From Rhizobium sp. P32RR-XVIII (lineage in GTDB: Bacteria; Pseudomonadota; Alphaproteobacteria; Rhizobiales; Rhizobiaceae), in the NCBI RefSeq assembly GCF_012641395.1, contig NZ_JABAIH010000002.1:186001-250000 (forward strand): a stretch of DNA of 64,000 nucleotides, in the 5' to 3' direction. The notes under the pieces were generated by a model. The model did not search any database, was not told where the DNA came from, and worked only from the letters and a program-made list of their open reading frames with translations. Positions 9,263 to 18,151 of this stretch are shown here, piece by piece (the first letter of the stretch is position 1; each line of letters begins with the position of its first letter). Position numbers and translations under genes: made by a program.

Positions 9263-10630
9263 ATGTCCGATACTTACCCGCTCTCAAATCTCGCCGCCAT
9301 CGATGCCGCCCACCATCTGCATCCCTTCTCCGACATGAAGAAGCTGAACGCCGACGGCACGCGCATCATCCAGCGCGGCGAGGGCGTCTACATCTGGGAT
9401 AGCCAAGGCAAGAAGTATCTGGACGGTTTTGCGGGACTCTGGTGCGTCAATGTCGGCTATGGCCGCAAGGAGATCGCCGATGCCGTCATGCGGCAGATGA
9501 ATGAGCTGCCCTACTACAACACCTTCTTCGGCACTACGAGCATACCCACGACGCTGCTCTCCGAGAAGGTGACGTCGCATGCCGGTCCGCGCTTCAACCA
9601 TGTCTTCTTCACCGGCTCGGGATCGGAAGCGAACGACACCTGGTTCCGCATGGCGCGGGTCTACTGGAGCGCGGTCGGTAAACCCTCGAAGAAGATCGTG
9701 ATCGCCCGCAAGAACGGCTACCACGGCTCGACCGTCGCCGGCGCCAGCCTGGGCGGCATGAAATACATGCACGAGCAGGGCGATCTGCCGATATCAGGCA
9801 TCGTCCATATCGGCCAGCCTTATTGGTATGGCGAAGGCGGCGATCTTTCGCCTGCCGAGTTCGGTCTCAAGGTCGCTCGCGAACTGGAGGCGAAGATCGA
9901 TGAACTGGGCGAAGACAATGTCGCCGCCTTCGTGGCCGAGCCGATCCAGGGTGCTGCGGGCGTCATCATCCCGCCGGAGACCTATTGGCCGGAAATTGCC
10001 CGGATCTGCAAGGCCCGCAACATCCTGCTCGTCTTCGACGAAGTGATCTGCGGTTTCGGGCGGCTGGGCGAATGGTTTGGCCATCAGTATTTCGGCGTCG
10101 AGCCCGATTTCGCGCCGATCGCCAAGGGCCTGTCATCGGGCTATCTGCCGATTGGCGGCGTGCTCGTCAGCGATCGCATCGCCGATGTGATGATCAACGA
10201 GGTGGGCGAGTTCAACCACGGTTTCACTTATTCGGGCCACCCGGTCTGCGCCGCGGCGGCACTGGAAAACCTGCGCATCATCGAGGAGGAAAAGCTGGTC
10301 GATCGCGTCCGCGACGACATCGGCCCTTACTTCGCCAAAGCGTGGGCTGCTCTTGGCGACCACGAGCTTGTCGGCGAGGCGGTCAGCATCGGCCTCATGG
10401 GCGGGCTCCAGCTGACTGCCGGCAAGAAGACGCGCACTCGCTTCGAAAAGCCGGATGCGATCGGCGCCCTGGTCCGCAACCATGCGCTCGCGAACGGCCT
10501 CGTCCTGCGGGCGACCGCCGACCGCATGCTTGCATCTCCGCCGCTGGTGATCAGCCACGAAGAGGTCGATGAAATGGTGCGGATCGCCAGGATCGCTCTG
10601 GATGCGGCGTGGCGCGACCTCAAAGCCTAG
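9263..10630 (+). CDS. Class III pyridoxal-phosphate aminotransferase (putrescine/beta-alanine:pyruvate type)
   Basis: A 455-residue class III (omega) aminotransferase. The N-terminal LDGFAGLWCVNVGYGR, the phosphate-binding GSGSEANDT, the DEVICGFGRLGEWFG aspartate that binds the pyridine nitrogen, and the Schiff-base lysine in PIAKGLSSGYLPIG are all intact. The closest functional class is pyruvate-dependent SpuC-like polyamine or beta-alanine transaminases. The ATG at 9263 is preferred to a TTG nine bases earlier because AGAGGG is better placed. It is divergent from the GS-like ligase, and together they fit putrescine or diamine catabolism. The exact amine donor is unknown. Confidence 0.88.
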   Translation: MSDTYPLSNLAAIDAAHHLHPFSDMKKLNADGTRIIQRGEGVYIWDSQGKKYLDGFAGLWCVNVGYGRKEIADAVMRQMNELPYYNTFFGTTSIPTTLLSEKVTSHAGPRFNHVFFTGSGSEANDTWFRMARVYWSAVGKPSKKIVIARKNGYHGSTVAGASLGGMKYMHEQGDLPISGIVHIGQPYWYGEGGDLSPAEFGLKVARELEAKIDELGEDNVAAFVAEPIQGAAGVIIPPETYWPEIARICKARNILLVFDEVICGFGRLGEWFGHQYFGVEPDFAPIAKGLSSGYLPIGGVLVSDRIADVMINEVGEFNHGFTYSGHPVCAAAALENLRIIEEEKLVDRVRDDIGPYFAKAWAALGDHELVGEAVSIGLMGGLQLTAGKKTRTRFEKPDAIGALVRNHALANGLVLRATADRMLASPPLVISHEEVDEMVRIARIALDAAWRDLKA

Positions 10631-12135
10631 TCGGCAGGCGCGACCCACGCATAGCCGAAACGGTAGGAATCGCCGTTGTGGGCGTAGTAATACGGAATCT
10701 CGATCGTCGAAACCTTGGGCGTGGCGCCGCTCAGCTCCGGAACCGATCTCAGCCATTCGGCGGCTTTGGCGGGCAGGGCACCGCCTTCTTTCCGGCCCAG
10801 CTGCCAGACGATGAGGATTGGCTGCTGTTTCGAGATCGGGATTGCAGGCGTGAACCCCGGATAATCCAGCGAAATCACGGTGACCGGTAGGAGATCCTTC
10901 CGCAAATTTCCGGCAAGCAGGCTGCTTTCCGCCACAATTGCACTCGCTTCGCCCTGTTGCCGGAGTGCGGCGGCAAGCCGCGCATAGGGCGTATTCAGGC
11001 GCTCATAATCGCCGTTGAGACTTGCCGCCGCAATACGACCGAAGAGGATCCCGGGAACTGCGATCATGATCGTCGCGATGATCGGCATGAGGCGCCGCAA
11101 GGCATTCGGAACATGGACGTTCGACGCCTCGATTTTCAGGCAGAAATAAAGGGGCGCGACAAAGAAGAGTGGAACCAGCCAGCGGTCTTTGACATGGGCT
11201 GCTCCGCCGAAGACGACCAGAAGCAGGATGCCGAGAATGGCAAAGAGCATCATGCGCTCGAAGAGCCGCGTCCACTCCGATCTGCCGGAGACGGCCGAGA
11301 AGAACGGCTTGCCGAACGCGATCGCGAAGACCAGCATTGCCACGGCGCAAAAGCCGATCACGGCCAGTATGAGTGAACCGGAGCCCATCGCCACCTGCAC
11401 GAGGTAGCTCGCGTTGCCGCTGTCCGTCAGTTTCTCCAGTGTCCGGGCTGTGGCGAATCCGAGGTTGTCCTTGAGCCAGAAGAGATGCGGCAGGGTGGTG
11501 ATGAGCGCAGTGACGGCGGTCACCACCGTGCGCCAGTCGAAGACGCGCTTGCGCATCTGTGGGTCGAGCAACGCCGCCAGAAGCGCGGAGGCGGGCAGGA
11601 GGGCAAAGTTGTATTTCGACAGCAGGCCGATGCCCAGGCCAACGCCCGCCACGAAATATGACAGCATGTCCGGCTTTTTGAGCGAGCGGACAAATCCGTA
11701 AAGAAACAGGCAGCCGGAGAAGAACACGGCGACCGTGTGCGTCAGGTCGCGCTGCATTTCGAACGCGACCTGCGGAAGCGTCAAAAGTCCGAGCATTGCG
11801 ATTGCCGCGAGCATGCTGCTCTTGAGGATCATCCGCGCCGTGAGACCGTAAAGGACGTAGGAGGCAAACAGCAGCGTATTCTTGACAACGGCCAGCGACA
11901 GCAGCGAGACGCCGCTGAGTGAAAAGGCGGCATATTGCAGCCAGTTATAGAACGGCGGCTGGGGACCATAGCCAGCGGCAAGCCATTGCGAGCGGAAGGA
12001 CTGCTCCGCTTCATCGAGCCCGAGCGTCGGCGGCATCACCATGCGGACCGCGACCTGCAGGAGAAAGTAGGCGGCAAGCAGGGCAAAAACCCATCGCATA
12101 TCGATCTGGCGGGTCTCGTTCCTGTGCTCGGTCAT
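10627..12135 (-). CDS. GT39-like integral membrane glycosyltransferase (paralog 2 of 2)
   Basis: A 502-residue protein with about ten transmembrane segments, of the ArnT/PMT superfamily that transfers sugars from polyprenyl phosphate on the periplasmic side. The first periplasmic loop has LDEAEQ at residues 40-45, which contains the acidic catalytic-type pair, and GYGPQPPFYNW at 55-65. Both are shared with the next gene upstream, so the two are tandem duplicates. The start at 12,135 has GGAAA next to it and leaves one base after the upstream stop, so the pair is translationally linked. The set resembles rhizobial RgtA/RgtB, LPS-core galacturonosyltransferases using dodecaprenyl-phosphate-GalA. 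That assignment is inference. Confidence 0.82.
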   Translation of the reverse strand: MTEHRNETRQIDMRWVFALLAAYFLLQVAVRMVMPPTLGLDEAEQSFRSQWLAAGYGPQPPFYNWLQYAAFSLSGVSLLSLAVVKNTLLFASYVLYGLTARMILKSSMLAAIAMLGLLTLPQVAFEMQRDLTHTVAVFFSGCLFLYGFVRSLKKPDMLSYFVAGVGLGIGLLSKYNFALLPASALLAALLDPQMRKRVFDWRTVVTAVTALITTLPHLFWLKDNLGFATARTLEKLTDSGNASYLVQVAMGSGSLILAVIGFCAVAMLVFAIAFGKPFFSAVSGRSEWTRLFERMMLFAILGILLLVVFGGAAHVKDRWLVPLFFVAPLYFCLKIEASNVHVPNALRRLMPIIATIMIAVPGILFGRIAAASLNGDYERLNTPYARLAAALRQQGEASAIVAESSLLAGNLRKDLLPVTVISLDYPGFTPAIPISKQQPILIVWQLGRKEGGALPAKAAEWLRSVPELSGATPKVSTIEIPYYYAHNGDSYRFGYAWVAPAD

Positions 12136-12136
12136 T

Positions 12137-13657
12137 TCATTTCCGTTCAAGCCAGGCATAGCCGAGCGCAAACGTGTCGCCGTCCTTGCCGAAGTGGTAG
12201 GGAAGGGCAAGCGTGCCGATCTCATCCGGTTCGATGCCGCTGTTCTTCAGCCAGTTCGACAGGTCTGCCGGCATCGGCGCATCCTTCGGCGTCCGTCCGC
12301 GCCAGACGACAAGCAGCGGCCGTTCGGCAGCGGCATCCGCAGGGATTCCTGATCCGGGAAAGCCGGAGATCATCACCGGTACGTCCCGGAATTGAAGCCG
12401 AAGATTCCCGCCGACATATCTGTCGCTGGCAACGATGAGCGCCGGGCGCTGCTTGTTGGTCATCGCCTTGGCGAAATCCGCGAAGGGAACGTTCAGCTTC
12501 GTATAGGAGCCGATGTACTCCGCTCCGGCGACCCTTACGGCAAGCACGACCATCACGAGCGCCATCAGCACGGGGACAGAGCCCAGGAAACGCCTGATGC
12601 CAAGCGAGAGATCGCCGCCCGCCACTTCGAGCTTGCGGAAGAAATAGAGGGGAAGGACCAGCAGAAACGGATCAAGCCAGCGTTCGCGGATATGGGTCGC
12701 GCCGGTGACCAGGATCACCACGACGATCGCGACGAGGCTGATAATGATCATCCGCTCCATCAGCCGCGTCCATCGATCGCCCGCCGAAAGCGACCGCAGA
12801 AAATCGCGCCGGAAGGCGGCGGCAAAAATGACGAGCGGGAGAACGGCGAACGCGACGATCGTAATGACAAGGGAGAGCAGGCCTTCGGCTGCTTGGAAAA
12901 CGCCGTTTCCCTCTCCGCCATCAACCATCTTGCTCAGCGTGCCGGCGGACGCCAGTTCCATGTTCCCGTAAAGCCAGAGGAGATGCGGCAATGTAATCGT
13001 CAGCGCGACGATGGATGCCGGCAAAATCCTCCAGTCGAAGATGCGACGCCGCCATTCCCGGTCCGGAATCGCGGCGGCAATCGCAATGAACGGCATCAGG
13101 GCGAAATTGTATTTCGAGATGACGCCGATCCCGGTCGCGATCCCGAGAACGAGATAGCTGAGGACGTTCGGACGCTCGAGCGTCCGGAAGAAGGCGAAGA
13201 GGAAGAGCGATGTTGCGCACAGCAGCGCGACCGTGTGCGTCAGGTCCTGCTGCGCCATGTAGGAAACCTGCGGAAGGGTGATCAGCGCAAGCATCGCGGC
13301 CGCCTGAAGGACCGGACTCTTCAGCACTTCACGCGCGGCGAGGCCATAGAAGACGTAACATAGGAAGAGCAGGAGGTTTTTCGGAATACTCAGCGCCCAG
13401 ATCGATGGGCCCGCAACGGCGACGACAGCATATTGCAGCCAGTTATAAAACGGCGGCTGCGGCCCGTAGCCTGCCAGCAGATATTGCGAGTAGAAGGTTT
13501 GCTCCGCCTCGTCGAGTTCGAGCGAATGCGGCAGGGTGGCGCGAAGCGCGATGTTCAGCAGGAAATAGATGGCAAGCAGCACGCTCGCATTGCCGATCGT
13601 CTTGCCGAAACCCTGGATCAGCGAGTCGCCCCGCCGTTTGTCAAACGTCGCTTCCAT
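12137..13657 (-). CDS. GT39-like integral membrane glycosyltransferase (paralog 1 of 2)
   Basis: A 506-residue polytopic ArnT/PMT-type transferase, paralogous to the next gene. It carries the same LELDEAEQTFYSQYLLAGYG loop and the PQPPFYNWLQY motif near the N-terminus, followed by a run of membrane helices and a soluble periplasmic C-terminal part (about residues 390-506). Starting at 13,657 it overlaps the end of the GT2 gene by 17 bases, so the three genes form one unit in the order GT2, GT39, GT39. Likely role: transfer of a polyprenyl-linked sugar, possibly galacturonate, to LPS or another envelope glycan. Acceptor and sugar are not determined by the sequence. Confidence 0.82.
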   Translation of the reverse strand: MEATFDKRRGDSLIQGFGKTIGNASVLLAIYFLLNIALRATLPHSLELDEAEQTFYSQYLLAGYGPQPPFYNWLQYAVVAVAGPSIWALSIPKNLLLFLCYVFYGLAAREVLKSPVLQAAAMLALITLPQVSYMAQQDLTHTVALLCATSLFLFAFFRTLERPNVLSYLVLGIATGIGVISKYNFALMPFIAIAAAIPDREWRRRIFDWRILPASIVALTITLPHLLWLYGNMELASAGTLSKMVDGGEGNGVFQAAEGLLSLVITIVAFAVLPLVIFAAAFRRDFLRSLSAGDRWTRLMERMIIISLVAIVVVILVTGATHIRERWLDPFLLVLPLYFFRKLEVAGGDLSLGIRRFLGSVPVLMALVMVVLAVRVAGAEYIGSYTKLNVPFADFAKAMTNKQRPALIVASDRYVGGNLRLQFRDVPVMISGFPGSGIPADAAAERPLLVVWRGRTPKDAPMPADLSNWLKNSGIEPDEIGTLALPYHFGKDGDTFALGYAWLERK

Positions 13658-14654
13658 CGAAGATCTGCCGCACGATGTAGTTCGGCGACGCATCGTCGCG
13701 ATAGTAGGTGCGCGCAATCATTTCCGCCAGAATGCCGGTGGTGATCAACTGCACCGACGATAGCAGCAAGACGACGCCGACCATCAGCATCGGGCGGGTG
13801 CCGATGTCATTTCCCATAATGAATTTGTCGAAGAAGAGGTAGAGCAGGATCAGCCCTGCGATCGCGCCGAGACCAAGGCCGAGCGAGCCGAAGAAATGGC
13901 CGGGCCGTGCCTTGTAGCGCATGAAGAACATCACCGACAGCAGGTCGAGGATCACGCGGAAGGTGCGCGAGATGCCGTACTTCGACTGGCCGTGCTGGCG
14001 GGCATGGTGGGTCACGGCCATTTCGCCGATGCGCGAGCTCGGGACGACGCCTGCGACCCAGGCCGGGATGAAGCGGTGCATTTCGCCCATCAGCTTCACC
14101 TGCTTGATGATCGAGGCGCGATAGATCTTCAGGCTGCAGCCGTAGTCGTGGAGCTTCACGCCGGTGATGCGGCCGATCAGGTAGTTGGCGCACCAGGAGG
14201 GAATCTTGCGAAGCAGCAGCCCATCCTTGCGGTTCTTGCGCCAGCCGACCAGAAGGTCGAGTTCGCGGCGCTCCAGTTCGGAGACCATCGACGGAATGTC
14301 CTTCGGATCGTTCTGCAGGTCGCCATCCATCGTCGCGATCAGCCGGCCCTGCGCCGTGTCGATGCCGGCCTGCATTGCGGCGGTCTGGCCGAAATTGCGC
14401 TGCAGCTCGACGATCCTGAGCGTAAGGCCTTCACGTCCTACATACTTGCGGGCGTTGACGAGGGTCGCATCGGTGCTGCCGTCATCCACCAGGATGAGTT
14501 CCCACCGGCTGGGGTAGGCCAACATCGCATCGCATATCCGCTCGACGAGCGGGCCGACGCTTTCCTCTTCGTTGAACACCGGCACCACAAGCGAAAGTTC
14601 AAGCGACTGGATCAGATCATTTGCGCTTTGAAGCGACTCGGACGTTGTCTGCAA
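13641..14654 (-). CDS. GT2 polyprenyl-phosphate glycosyltransferase (ArnC/DPM1/RgtE-like)
   Basis: A 337-residue family 2 glycosyltransferase. The GT-A fold begins with LSLVVPVFNEE, then has DDGSTD at residues 57-62 and the metal-binding MDGDLQND at 109-116. Two C-terminal transmembrane helices (about residues 240-315) anchor it on the inner face of the membrane. Enzymes of this design load a nucleotide-activated sugar onto a polyprenyl phosphate, making the donor for GT39 transferases such as the two encoded downstream. In rhizobia RgtE performs this for galacturonate, which makes the equivalent role here likely but unproven. It is divergent from the flippase-like gene, with 75 bp between starts. 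Confidence 0.88.
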   Translation of the reverse strand: MQTTSESLQSANDLIQSLELSLVVPVFNEEESVGPLVERICDAMLAYPSRWELILVDDGSTDATLVNARKYVGREGLTLRIVELQRNFGQTAAMQAGIDTAQGRLIATMDGDLQNDPKDIPSMVSELERRELDLLVGWRKNRKDGLLLRKIPSWCANYLIGRITGVKLHDYGCSLKIYRASIIKQVKLMGEMHRFIPAWVAGVVPSSRIGEMAVTHHARQHGQSKYGISRTFRVILDLLSVMFFMRYKARPGHFFGSLGLGLGAIAGLILLYLFFDKFIMGNDIGTRPMLMVGVVLLLSSVQLITTGILAEMIARTYYRDDASPNYIVRQIFDGSDV

Positions 14655-14729
14655 CTCTTATTGCTCCTAAAAGGCCGTCATGGCCAGTCGAGCGGCATTT
14701 GGGACCGCTGAAGTCAGGAAGCCTAGTAC

Positions 14730-15692
14730 ATGAACTCTCCGGTTGGCGCTAGCCGACAATCCTGGTTTGCGCGCAATCGCATGACGCTGCTCACAGTCGC
14801 GATTGTCGCTGCCTATGCGCTTTTCATCGAATGGTTTTGGGGGTGGTCGGTAATCATCGCTCAATGGGCGGCCGTCGGCGTCATCCCGATCCTCGTGGCG
14901 CTTGTGTTGCTGACCAGCACCTACTTCCTGCGGACATGGCGCATTCTCGACTATTTCCCGCGGGAGACGAAAGGTCAGTTTCGCGCTCTTTTCCGCGTGA
15001 CGCAGATTCACAATCTGCTCAATATCATGCTGCCGTTCCGCACCGGCGAGACGAGCTTTCCAGTTCTCATGCGCACGGAGTTCGGCATTCCGTTGACGCG
15101 GGGAACCTCGGCGCTGCTGGTCATGCGTCTGCTCGATCTGCACGCGCTGCTTGCCGCAGCAGGCATGGGGATTGCAGTAGCCGCTCCGGATGCTGTCGCG
15201 GCCTGGGTCTTGTGGGCCGCATTTCTGTTGCTGCCGGTTGGGGCCTTTCTTGTGCGCAAACCGTTGCTGCGCTTCAGCTTCAAGCTCTTTCCCGCCAAGG
15301 CGCAACACTTCCTGTCCGAGATCGAAAACGGCCTGCCCGTGAATGGCCTTGCATTCGCACGTGCCTGGGCCATGACGGCGGTGAACTGGCTGGTGAAGGT
15401 CATCGTGCTCGCCTGGGCGCTCAGCCTCATGGGCGTTCTGCCGCTGACGGCAAGCTTCGGCGGGGCGCTCGGCGGCGAGCTTTCCTCGGTGCTGCCGGTC
15501 CATGCGCCGGGCGGCGTCGGCACCTACCCGGCGGGGGTAACCGCCGGCGCAGTCGCCTTCGGCGCTTCGAGCGAGAAGGCGGCGCTCGCCGCGCTCGCCC
15601 AGGCGAGCATTAATGCACACTTGCTGATTATAGTCTCCGCCCTGACGGGAACGGCGATCTCACTGCCGCTCGGGCGCCGCCATAAGCTCTGA
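14730..15692 (+). CDS. Lysylphosphatidylglycerol-synthase-TM / flippase-like family protein
   Basis: A 320-residue membrane protein of the UPF0104/LPG-synthase transmembrane family, about eight helices, without the catalytic MprF domain. The LPFRTGETSFPVLMR segment and the glycine-rich HAPGGVGTYPAGVTAGA loop are typical of the family, which includes proteins proposed to move lipid-linked sugars or lipids across membranes. It is divergent from the GT2-GT39-GT39 operon, so a part in flipping the polyprenyl-linked sugar made there is a reasonable hypothesis. Its last 33 bases overlap the convergent sigma-factor gene. Confidence 0.78.
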   Translation: MNSPVGASRQSWFARNRMTLLTVAIVAAYALFIEWFWGWSVIIAQWAAVGVIPILVALVLLTSTYFLRTWRILDYFPRETKGQFRALFRVTQIHNLLNIMLPFRTGETSFPVLMRTEFGIPLTRGTSALLVMRLLDLHALLAAAGMGIAVAAPDAVAAWVLWAAFLLLPVGAFLVRKPLLRFSFKLFPAKAQHFLSEIENGLPVNGLAFARAWAMTAVNWLVKVIVLAWALSLMGVLPLTASFGGALGGELSSVLPVHAPGGVGTYPAGVTAGAVAFGASSEKAALAALAQASINAHLLIIVSALTGTAISLPLGRRHKL

Positions 15693-16904
15693 GATCCTCT
15701 TTCGCAGGAAAGCCTGCTCGGGTCCCTGATGGCAGAGGGAGAGCGCGCGTTCGTAAGCCGCGATCGATTCCTCCCTGCGGTCCAGCTGCCGCAGGAAATC
15801 GGCGCGTGCGGAATGCGCCAGATGATAGCTGCCGAGCCTGCCGGATTCCATGATGCCCTCGATGAGCTCGAGCCCTCTCTGCGGTCCCTCCGACATTGCA
15901 ATCGCCACGGCGCGATTGAGTTCGGCAACCGGCGAGGGCTGTGCTTCGATCAGCAGATCGTAGCACGCGGCAATCCGGGACCAATTCGTCGCCTCCGGCG
16001 TTTGGGCCTTGGCATGTTCGGCAGCGATGGCTGCCTGGACGGTATATAAACCGATTTCGTCGGGCTCCATCGCCCGTCGCAAGAGCCTCAAGCCCTCCTT
16101 TATCTTCCGTGGATCCCAAGCCGATCGATCCTGCTCGGCGAGCAAGATCAGACTGCCATCCGCGCCGTGCCGCGCAAGGCTGCGGGAATCCTGCAGCAGC
16201 ATCAGCGAAAGCAGACCGGCGACATCGGGATGCGGAAGAAGGTCCTCCACCAGCCGCGCCAGCCGGATCGCCTCGACGGTCAGATCGGTCCGCGTCACCT
16301 CGGCGCCCGAGGAGGCGGAATAGCCCTCGTTGAAAACCAGGTAGATGACGTGCAGAACGCGGTCGAGCCGCTCGGGAAGTTCATCAAGGTCGGGAACTTC
16401 GTAAGGAATGCCGGCTGAGCGTATCTTGCTCTTGGCGCGCACGATGCGTTGGGCGACCGTCGGTGCCGAAACGAGGAACGCATGCGCGATCTCCTCTGTC
16501 GTCAGTCCGCAGACTTCGCGAAGCGCCATCGCCATCTGCGCGTCGGCCGGAATGGCCGGATGGCAGCAGGTGAAGATCAGCCGCAGCATGTCGTCGCCAA
16601 TGAGCTCCATGTCGCCGATTTCCGTAGCCCCGGCTTCGCCGTAAAGGCTGTCTTCGATATCCTTGAGCGACGCGTCGAACCGCGAACGGCGGCGCAGATG
16701 GTCGATCGCCTTGTGGCGGCCCGTGGAGACAAGCCAGGAGAAAGGATTGGCGGGAACACCATCGCGCGGCCATATGCGCGCTGCTGCCGCAAAGGCGTCG
16801 TGCAGCGCTTCCTCCGCACGGTCGAAATCTCCGAGCAGCCGGATGAGCGTTGCCAGCACCCTGCGCGATTGCGACCGGTAGATGTCCTCGATCAGTTTCT
16901 CCAA
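15660..16904 (-). CDS. ECF42-type RNA polymerase sigma factor
   Basis: A 414-residue sigma factor, much longer than ordinary ECF sigmas. Region 2 lies in residues about 10-75 (VLATLIRLLGDFDRAEEAL), region 4 at about 105-160 (LTTEEIAHAFLVSAPTVAQRIVRAK), and a long C-terminal TPR-like extension follows with VIYLVFNEGYSASSG and DRSAWDPRKI. This extension defines group ECF42, whose genes are usually next to DGPF/YCII proteins, exactly as here. No anti-sigma gene is adjacent; in this group the extension itself is thought to control activity. The start is TTG at 16,904, chosen for the GGAG six bases upstream. It is the last gene of a four-gene operon. Confidence 0.9.
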   Translation of the reverse strand: MEKLIEDIYRSQSRRVLATLIRLLGDFDRAEEALHDAFAAAARIWPRDGVPANPFSWLVSTGRHKAIDHLRRRSRFDASLKDIEDSLYGEAGATEIGDMELIGDDMLRLIFTCCHPAIPADAQMAMALREVCGLTTEEIAHAFLVSAPTVAQRIVRAKSKIRSAGIPYEVPDLDELPERLDRVLHVIYLVFNEGYSASSGAEVTRTDLTVEAIRLARLVEDLLPHPDVAGLLSLMLLQDSRSLARHGADGSLILLAEQDRSAWDPRKIKEGLRLLRRAMEPDEIGLYTVQAAIAAEHAKAQTPEATNWSRIAACYDLLIEAQPSPVAELNRAVAIAMSEGPQRGLELIEGIMESGRLGSYHLAHSARADFLRQLDRREESIAAYERALSLCHQGPEQAFLRKRISELMAAPERQ

Positions 16905-16907
16905 GCG

Positions 16908-17267
16908 CTACTCCGGTAAAGTCAGCATACGCACCGGCCGCAGTTCCACGGCACCAACACGCGCCGAAGGGATGCGCGCAGCAATCGCCTTCGCCGCCAC
17001 ATCATCAGGCGCTTCGATGACGTAAAGGCCGGCAAGATGCTCCTTGGTTTCGACGTAGGGCCCATCGGTTGCCTGCAGGGCATTGTTGCGAACCCTGAGC
17101 ACCGTCGCCTTTTCCGGCATCTCCAGTGCATCCGCATGGATCATGATGCCCTTGCGGCGAAGCTCCTCGTCGAAGCTGAAATGCGCTCTGACGATCTCGT
17201 CGGTTTCCTTCGGCGTCAGCGTGCCATCGACGTCGGCAGAATTATAGATCAAGCAAATATAGCGCAT
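16908..17267 (-). CDS. YCII/DGPF-domain protein 1
   Basis: A 119-residue single-domain YCII-related (DGPF) protein with a ferredoxin-like alpha/beta fold and the hallmark DGPYVETKEHLAG near residue 69. It starts MRYICLIYNSADV, typical of the family. Function is unknown; some YCII proteins act as small dehalogenase-like or lactone-handling enzymes. It is three bases from the sigma gene downstream and three from the paralog upstream, so it is surely co-transcribed with them. It is the most divergent of the three paralogs. Confidence 0.88.
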   Translation of the reverse strand: MRYICLIYNSADVDGTLTPKETDEIVRAHFSFDEELRRKGIMIHADALEMPEKATVLRVRNNALQATDGPYVETKEHLAGLYVIEAPDDVAAKAIAARIPSARVGAVELRPVRMLTLPE

Positions 17268-17270
17268 CCT

Positions 17271-17630
17271 TCAATCCCCGTCCTTGATCGAATAGGCCGG
17301 TCGCACCTCGATCGACGCGTATTCCACGATCGGAAAGGATGAGGCGATCTCTGTCGCCTCGTCGATGTCCCTGGCTTCGAGCAGCACGAAGCCGCCGAGA
17401 TGTTCCTTGATTTCGGCAAAGGGGCCGTCGGTCGCCGATAGGGCACCGTTATGCCTGCGGACCGTCATCGCCGTCGACGGATTTCGCAGGGCGAGGGCGG
17501 TCAGCAGATGCCCGCTGACGCGCCAGCGATCATCGCTCTCGATGCATCTTTGGGTGAGTGCATCCCACTCTTCCTGGGGCACGAGTTTGCTCTTTTCGGT
17601 GTCGAACCAGATCTGGCAGAGAAACTTCAT
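17271..17630 (-). CDS. YCII/DGPF-domain protein 2
   Basis: A 119-residue YCII-related protein with DGPFAEIKEHLGGF in the centre and the opening MKFLCQIWFDTEK. The ATG at 17,630 is chosen because GGAGG stands 6 bases before it; the reading frame stays open further upstream without family similarity. It is the middle member of a triplicated family in the ECF42 operon. The biochemical role of DGPF proteins linked to ECF42 sigmas is not established; they are probable targets or partners of the sigma factor. Confidence 0.88.
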   Translation of the reverse strand: MKFLCQIWFDTEKSKLVPQEEWDALTQRCIESDDRWRVSGHLLTALALRNPSTAMTVRRHNGALSATDGPFAEIKEHLGGFVLLEARDIDEATEIASSFPIVEYASIEVRPAYSIKDGD

Positions 17631-17640
17631 CGGCCGCCTC

Positions 17641-17997
17641 CTAACCATTCTTGAAATCGTAGATCGGGCGGACCTCGATGCTGCCCAGTTTGGCAAGCGG
17701 AATACCCGCCGCAACGCGGATCGCGTCGTTCAGATCCTTGGCTTCGATGAGAATGAAGCCGCCGAGTTGTTCTTTGGTCTCCGCATAGGGGCCATCGGTG
17801 ACCGACATTTCGCTGTTGCGGACGCGCACGGTCACGGCCGTTTCCGGCGACTGCAGGGCTTCCGCATGGATCATATGGCCGCTTGCGGCGAGGTCCTCGT
17901 CGTATCCGAGCGAATCCCTGTCGAGGGTCTTCTTCTCCTCCTCCGTCATGCGCTCGAGCACCGAAGGCTCGAACCAAACCTGGCACAGATATTTCAT
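17641..17997 (-). CDS. YCII/DGPF-domain protein 3
   Basis: A 118-residue YCII-related protein, first gene of the operon. It has DGPYAETKEQLGGF in the middle and begins MKYLCQVWFEPSV, closely matching the second paralog, so the pair arose by tandem duplication. GGGAGG lies about 9 bases before the ATG. The operon promoter should lie in the 150 bp between 17,998 and the divergent small gene at 18,152; ECF42 autoregulation would place a sigma-specific promoter there. Confidence 0.88.
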   Translation of the reverse strand: MKYLCQVWFEPSVLERMTEEEKKTLDRDSLGYDEDLAASGHMIHAEALQSPETAVTVRVRNSEMSVTDGPYAETKEQLGGFILIEAKDLNDAIRVAAGIPLAKLGSIEVRPIYDFKNG

Positions 17998-18151
17998 TGC
18001 TGACGTCCTCCCGGCTGCCTCTCACAGCCTGTTGACGAAGAGACTAGGCGGAATTCGACAGCAAAGGAAAAAATCTTTGTTCGCGCTCTATTGTCGAAAT
18101 GGCGGACGCGCATTCGACAAGGCTCCATCGATCACATCGAGGAGCACGGAC

